Source: Takakia lepidozioides (taxonomy: Eukaryota > Streptophyta > Takakiopsida > Takakiales > Takakiaceae). From it: 64,000 bases of DNA. The notes under the pieces were generated by a model that saw only the letters and a program-made list of their open reading frames with translations, searched no databases and had not been told where the DNA came from. Shown in pieces: positions 58,500-64,000 of the stretch. The DNA is taken from positions 39,620,001 through 39,684,000 of the forward strand of contig CM060731.1 of assembly GCA_030704615.1 (NCBI GenBank). Reading direction: 5' to 3'. The number at the start of each line of letters is the position of its first letter. Within the stretch, counting starts at the first letter, position 1. A program made the position numbers and the translations under genes.

Positions 58500-59800
58500 T
58501 GTACTGTTCCTGCAGGTCGCCGTGCGTCATGAGCAGATCTTCAGAGTTGCGCACGTCATTCATATTGTCACAGCTTTGGAACAACTTGCAAACCCCCCCG
58601 GATGGTCTTTTCAACCACATGAACCTCGTATGGACTCCCGCAATTTCAAGTGGAGGTGGATATCGCGTGAATACAGATATTGTAGCAGTCATTCCTTGGA
58701 CAAGGATCCAGGATTTTGTTGCAAGGGAGGAAGAAAGGCCAGAGGCACCCATTCATTTCAACAAAACGGTGCCTAAAAAGGGAAAACATGAGGATGGTGA
58801 CTTGTTGGCTGATCCAAGGGCCAACAGTTGCTCCTTCTCATAAATTCTGTGTTCCCCTTTGCGGTTCTTTGCATTCTTTGCTATTCTATTTTGTGAAAAT
58901 GTTATGCTCTGTTGCTCCCAATATTCCAGACCACCAACTTAGACGTTCTTACAATTGTTCAGGTTCCATTGTTCTTATGGACCTGAGGACAAGCGCACAG
59001 ATGTCATACTTGTCAATAAGCATTCTTTGAAGAGAAGAAATGGACGAAGAGGGTGTGTGCTAGATCCTTCATCGCCTTCTTACAACAACCATAAGGGGCC
59101 AAGACGGAAGAAGGTCATTCAGGGAGAATCCATCAAGAGGGGTTGTCTCTGTCTGTTTAGGATAGGACGATGTTATCTGGATTCTTCTCTTGCTGTCATT
59201 ACATACTACAACAAGAATCATGTTGATATATCTAATAAGATGTGCCATGGCCACATTGACCCGGATTCAACTAATACTCGTTTCGCACACGCACCTCACC
59301 TTAGTGATGAGGTGAAGATGTGGATAATGGATAGCATACACGCTGGTCTGTTGCTTGTTGCAATAATGTCTCAACATAAGCAACAGGTATTTGAGAGCAA
59401 GTTAAAAGGAGAGAAGTGGTGTCGCGATGATGTTCTACTTGAGCACGATATTAGAAACATGATGGACAAGCTTGCATGTGAGACTTTCAAGCGACATAAG
59501 GACGAGGGGACCAGTCTAAAGATGTGGATGGATGCCCATCCAGACAATGTGTTCTTCTATCAAGAAGACAGTTCTGATACCCCTGCTGGAGGAAAATGGA
59601 AGCGTAAGGTTAACCTCATATTTGCGATCGGCATATGTCAAACAGAATTCCAGAAGCAAAAGAATGGTCGAATTGGGACACAAGCGAATTGTGTCTTGCG
59701 ATGCCACCTTCCGAACCAATGAACACAAGGTGTGTAGAATCGATGACTTGGATTCTTGGGAGCATGAGAGCATAGCATAATCTGATGTTACAAGAGGGGG
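58500..59800 (+). pseudogene. Mutator-like transposase remnant of element 2
   Basis: 58540-58843 reads LSQLWNNLQTPPDGLFNHMN and VAVIPWTRIQDFVAREEE. From about 58960, FHCSYGPEDKRTDVILVNKH, RGCLCLFRIGR and ITYYNKNHVDISNKMCHGHI form a Cys/His-rich FAR1/FLYWCH-like DNA-binding region. This is followed by a helical part and DAHPDNVFFYQED. Near 59640 the frame shifts; in the next frame MVELGHKRIVSCDATFRTNE is the start of the MULE DDE domain, the first catalytic Asp being in CDAT (family form: DATHGTN or similar). The rest of the DDE domain is missing, since the frame ends at 59780. This assigns element 2 to the MULE superfamily and shows the copy cannot make full transposase. Confidence 0.65.
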
Positions 59801-60049
59801 TCTCATTCCGATGGACTAATTTGGGGGATCAGTACTGTTTCTGGTGCGAACTGGGGCGATTGTCAGCCATGGACCTGATGTGAATTGGGACCGGGGGATC
59901 TGTGTGGTGTGGGGCTATCTTGGTCAATCTGGTACACAACATGGAAGAGAGAATGCAATAGTAAGCTCTGTTGTTATATTCTGATTTTCCTGTCTTGGAC
60001 GACCTACAAGAGCCGATCCCCCCTCCATGCATTTCACCTCATTCCCAAT

Positions 60050-60410
60050 CCCCTTCTCTGATCCCCCTTATTCCAAATTGTAGACATTGATCCCTATGCA
60101 GAACTTTCAAAACACTGATCCCCTCTTGAAGTTTGCAAACAGTGATCTTCCTAGTGAACACCGACCCCTCTATTGAATTTTGCAGACACTGTTTCCCCAA
60201 GCAGAACTTTGAAAACACCGATCCCCCTAATATGCATTGGAACAATGATCCCTTTGCAGAACATTGGAAATGACCGATCCCCGTGAAGTTTGTAAACATT
60301 GTTCCCCCCTACAGATATTTCAAAACCTGATCCCCTGATCCTCTTATCTTTGATCCCCTTATCTTATGATCCCCATGATGCCCTGATCCCCTGATCCCTG
60401 TCATGTACTG
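60050..60410. repeat. Internal GATCCCC-bearing repeats, block 1
   Basis: Diverged units of about 40-60 bases occur, for example GAACTTTGAAAACACCGATC followed by CCCCTAA, and GTTTGCAAACAGTGATC. The run ends in pure words (TGATCCCCTGATCC, 60327-60400). The same vocabulary returns at 61020-61640. An open minus-strand frame here is only a by-product of the repeat. Confidence 0.65.
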
Positions 60411-60499
60411 AGACCCTCGCTACCCGATCCTGCACTATTTCCCCATGGTGACTTGCCAAAAGCATTAATAGTATATTCTAAGAGTGAAACTTATATGAA

Positions 60500-60960
60500 A
60501 GCCATAGCACCTAAACCTTACATGTAGCAACTTTATTCATCTGGCTATCTAATTATATACATATTAATATAATCTTTTTCTTTTTCTTATTATTATTATT
60601 ATTTTTCTCTTTCAATTCCATTCTAAATAGCATTACACCATTATATATCATATATTTTTAACAGATCTCTACTTTAGTTGTAACAGGTGCTAAACAATCT
60701 ATAAGTGTACACTCCATTAAAATTCCGTTTAAATATATTTGACACGCTTATACATATATAACATTATTGATTCATCTATAATTGTGGGCCAACCTTATAG
60801 TTGGCTCCTGGGCCTTTTCTATTACTGGCACTAAGCAACTATTATTGACAGTTCCTCGTTAGCGAATCAAATTTAGATTTTGAGCAATTAAAGTCATGCA
60901 CTAAACCACTCAAACCGTCACTTTAGGTTCTTTAAAAAAATTAAAAATGTTTCAAATTTA
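60500..60960. other. A/T-rich interior of element 2
   Basis: No gene is seen. It contains a (TTA)n-like run at 60587-60603 and long A/T-rich sequence between two GATCCCC-bearing blocks. Confidence 0.5.
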
Positions 60961-60999
60961 TACTTAATAAAATGGGCTTTCAAACTGGCCTTTGAGCGG

Positions 61000-61650
61000 C
61001 TGAAGTCTCGGCACTGAACGAGCCAAACCCCCCTCCATCAAAACATTAATTCCCCTAGTAACATTTGTAAACAGTGATCCCCCTAGTGAAGTTTGCAAAC
61101 ATTGACCCCCCCACATAACTTTGACAACACCAATCGGGCCCCCAAATAAAATTTGTAGACACTGTTCCCCCCAACAAAACTTTGAAAACACTGATCCCCC
61201 TAATGAGGCACTGAACGGCCTTGAGCGGATCAAGTCCGGGCCAAACCCCCCTCCATCAAAACACTAAAATTCCCCTAGTAACATTTGTAAACAGTGAAGT
61301 TTGCAAACATTGACCCCCCCACACAACTTTGACAACGGCACTCGGGCCTAAATGAAATTTGTAGACATTGTTCCCCCCAACAAAACTTTGAAAACACCGA
61401 TCCCCCTAATGAGGCACTGAACAGCCTTTAGCGGATCAAGTCCGGGCACTGAACGGCCTTGAGCGGATGAAGTCCAGGCACTGAACGGCCTTGAGTGGAT
61501 CAAGTCCGGGCACTGAACGGCTCAAGTCTGGGCATTGAACGAGCCAAACCCCCCTCCATCAAAACACTAAAATTCCCCTAGTAACATTTGTAAACAATGA
61601 TCCTCCCTAGTGAAGTTTGCAAACATTGACCCCCCCACAAAATTGCAGGG
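61000..61650. repeat. Internal tandem repeats, block 2, with 32-bp minisatellite
   Basis: Units of roughly 200 bases recur from 61021, 61249 and 61545 (CCCCCCTCCATCAAAACA, then TAACATTTGTAAACA, then GAAGTTTGCAAACATTGACC). Between the second and third, 61414-61535 holds about 3.5 copies of a 32-base unit (GCACTGAACGGCCTTGAGCG, then GATCAAGTCCGG). Confidence 0.7.
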
Positions 61651-62085
61651 GCAGGGAAACATGAAGAAGGAGACCGTTGTGTAGGAGGAATAAAACACCA
61701 TGATAGGACGAAAAACAAATCCCTATAAGTACATGCATTATGAGCTGGCCGGTATACAACCATCTTGGACTCTGCAACCTGCATCAATCCTATTCAGCTG
61801 CCCGAAATGCAACCATCTTCGAATTTGCAACATGCACGTAAAAAATATTACGAGGCCATGTTTACAATATGTCAATCTCGTAAGGTAAGTAGTATGAAAA
61901 AGCAAACATGAAATTGAGGCTGAAGTTTGGAGATACTATAGTTACATACCATCATCCCCCTCCACATGTGATTAGCTACAGCCTACGGCAATCCTCTACT
62001 TCAGCTTTGAAAACAACAAACAACAAACAACAAAGATGAAAACAACAAACAATAACAAGAAGAAGAGAACAAGAAAACCCCATGT

Positions 62086-62340
62086 ATGCATTTTATGCAA
62101 GACATTCGTCGCAAGAGAATAACAAACGCCGTAGAGCGGACACGATTCAGGCACTGGCAGGTCATCCCAAACCCGTCGAAGCAGGAGCACGAACAAATAC
62201 GACAGTTGCAAACCCTCAGATGCGGAGATGGACAACCCTACCTCCACGACGAAGTCACCATCACATGCAAGGGCACGTGGTTCGATCGGCATCGTTGGAT
62301 GTGTAAGGGATTTCAGAGCAGGATATCGGCGGCAAGGCCA
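62086..62340 (+). CDS. Small unrecognised frame in element 2
   Basis: Just before the right array, a frame reads RRKRITNAVERTRFRHWQVI, then QIRQLQTLRCGDGQPYLHDE and VTITCKGTWFDRHRWMC. Composition is protein-like and the frame degenerates into repeat-coded sequence after about 62340. It could be a last exon of the transposase gene or an accessory gene. No family is recognised. Confidence 0.35.
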
Positions 62341-63990
62341 GGGAGGGAGATGGACGGCCGGGGGAGCGCCACGCAGTGGACCATTGTGAGGCACGATCAC
62401 ATGGCGGGGGGATGGCCACATGACGCTGAAGAGGGGCAAGGGGGATTAGTCCCCGGGGGCGGCGGGGATCGGCAGGGGATCGACATTGGGGGTGCCGCCA
62501 CGTGGTCGAGGGGGATGAGGTGGGGGGGGGGGGGATTGACGATGAGGGGACCGCCACGTGGCCCCGTGGGGTCGCCCAGGGTACGATGGAGCAGCACGTG
62601 GCGGCAGATGTGGGGAGGGGGGTCAGTCCCCGAATTGGACAAGGGGATCATCTGAGGCGGGGTCCGTGACGACGCGGGGGATCGCGCCGTTGATGGAGGA
62701 GGGGATCGAGGGCGGTGGGGACCGCCACGTGGCGTGGCAGTGTCATCGGCTCTTCATCCGCCCATCATCCATCCCCTGCGCGGGAGGATGGCGGGGGGAT
62801 GAGGGGCAGATGACCCACATCATCCATTTTATTAAGGTTGGATGGATGGGTAGGGGATCGATGGTTCGGGGGATCACCATGTGGCGGCGTTACGGTTTAG
62901 GGGATCACTCCTGCACTGGACGGGGGATCAACCGAGGGGTGGGGAGTGGTGACGGCTCCGGGGATTGGGCCGTGGATGGATGGATGGATGGGCAGTGGAT
63001 CGACGGTTCGAGCGAGCACCACGTGGCTGCAGATTAGCGGAGGGGGATCACTCCCGCACTGGACAGGGGATCAACCCAGGGATGGGGGGAGCGGCGACGT
63101 CTTGGGGGATTGCGCCGTGGATGGGATGAGGGGATCGACGGCGGGGGAACCGCCACGTGCCGTGGCAGTGTCATCGGCCCTTCATCCACCCGTTATCCAT
63201 CCCATGCTCGGGAGGATGACGGGGAATGAGGGGCAGCTGACCCACATCATCCATTGTTTTCAGGTTCGATGGATGTGCAGGGGATCGACGGTTCGGGGGA
63301 GCACCACTTGGCGGCCGATTAGGGTTGGGGGATCACTCCCGCAGTGGACGGGGGATCAACCGAGGGGGGGAGCGGCAATGGCTCGGGGGATCGCGCTGTA
63401 GATAGGATGAGGGGATCCAGAGTGTGGGGGGCGCCACATGGTGGCAGATGAGGAGTGGGGGATCAATCCCCGAATTGGACTGGAGATCAACCCAAGGGGG
63501 CGACCGACGGCGCGGGAGATGGTGGAGTGGGGGATCAACAGCGAGGGGACCGCCACGTGGCGCAGTGGTGGCATCAGCCCGTCATCCATGCCCTGTGCGG
63601 GAGTATGGCGGGGGATGAGGTCGGATGACCCACCTCATCCATTTAATTGAGGTTGGATGGATGGGCACTAGGGGATCGACGGTTTAGGGGACCACCACGT
63701 GGCGGGAGATGGGGGGTGGGGGCTCACTCCCGCACAGGACGGGGGATCAACCCAGGGATGAGGGGATCCACAGGGGGATGCCCCGTGGCTGGAGATCGGG
63801 TGGTGGTGGGGGACGCACGGCTGGGGCCGATGGAGCCTTGGGGGCGCCAGCGGGCAGCGATGGGTGCAGGCTCACGGGTCCCGGGCGTGGGGGGGTGAGG
63901 GGGGGGGGGGGGGGAGGATTTGACATGGGGCGTCCAGCTCGACGACGAGCCTGCCGGAGGGGGGCGTTCCCGGCTGTACCTCGCGGGCAG
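62330..63990. repeat. Element 2 right TIR region, GGGGATC/CACGTGG array
   Basis: Higher-order units of roughly 390-430 bases are marked by GACCCAC-TCATCCATT at 62811, 63239 and 63627. Each contains several GGGGATC words and one or more CACGTGGC. The array is G-rich on the plus strand, opposite to the left arm, as expected for an inverted repeat. It ends in a run of G (63897-63914) followed by the TIR end. Confidence 0.75.
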
Positions 63991-64000
63991 CTCACACGCT

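Larger units (their letters stand above)
57151..64000. mobile_element. Element 2: Mutator-like element with GATCCCC-built TIRs (runs to window end)
   Basis: The left end (GGTACAGCCCGCGATCCCCC, then CTCCGGCA and GCCCCATGTCAAATT at about 57171-57245) is inverted at the right (AATTTGACATGGGGC-like sequence, TGCCGGAGG, GGCTGTACC at 63918-63981). The arms then pass into G/C-rich arrays of GATCCCC (left) and GGGGATC (right). Inside is a Mutator-like transposase remnant. The outermost right border and target duplication are not visible because the window ends, and the left border is uncertain by about 20 bases. The plan is the same as element 1 but with a different repeated word. Confidence 0.72.

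Noticed and set aside
1-64000. tRNA, rRNA or other structured RNA genes
   Set aside because: I saw no cloverleaf-like or rRNA-like sequence on either strand, though short RNA genes are easy to miss by eye.

Overview
This is nuclear DNA from a plant. Genes are split by many short introns with GT/AG borders. The recognisable families are those of streptophytes: a caffeoyl-CoA O-methyltransferase-like enzyme, F-box/kelch proteins, an HD-Zip IV remnant, a DUF151 bifunctional nuclease and a plastid-type RsmD. Ty1/Copia, LINE and Mutator-like elements fill the rest. The lineage cannot be fixed from sequence alone. A LINE with a restriction-like endonuclease and the general gene style make me lean towards a non-seed plant, with low confidence. 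All gene models were built by eye from reading frames, splice borders and phase.

Region 0-17 kb is gene-rich and mostly minus strand. It holds an HD-Zip IV remnant (about 0.6-1.0 kb, +), a damaged NSUN6-type tRNA m5C methyltransferase gene (1.4-9.7 kb), a complete five-exon NOPCHAP1-like gene (10.9-12.6 kb) and a complete nine-exon plastid-type O-methyltransferase gene (13.7-16.6 kb). Four copies of one LINE family sit in introns of the methyltransferase gene, two of them reduced to 3' tails of about 40-60 bp with target-site duplications.

Region 17-40 kb is a duplicated and retroelement-rich block. A broken F-box/kelch gene (copy 1) is followed by a nearly full-length LINE with a C-terminal restriction-like endonuclease, then a 3'-deleted Copia element fused to a LINE fragment. 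Next comes an unrecognised, decaying gene split by a second Copia with both LTRs and a 5-bp target duplication, and then an intact F-box/kelch gene (copy 2). A non-coding module occurs three times (22.1, 37.5 and 39.2 kb).

Region 40-50 kb holds an RsmD-type methyltransferase gene (-), an unrecognised multi-exon minus-strand locus and a DUF151 nuclease gene (+).

Region 50-64 kb is the most unusual part. Two large DNA elements lie side by side. Element 1 (50119-56818) has a 10-bp target duplication and terminal inverted repeats of about 0.8 and 1.15 kb built from the word TGTAACCC. The same word also fills its introns and one coding segment. Element 2 (from about 57.15 kb to the window end or beyond) has the same architecture but uses a different word, GATCCCC, plus many CACGTG palindromes, and it encodes a Mutator-like transposase remnant. 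The shared plan with element-specific words is the strongest candidate here for an undescribed system.
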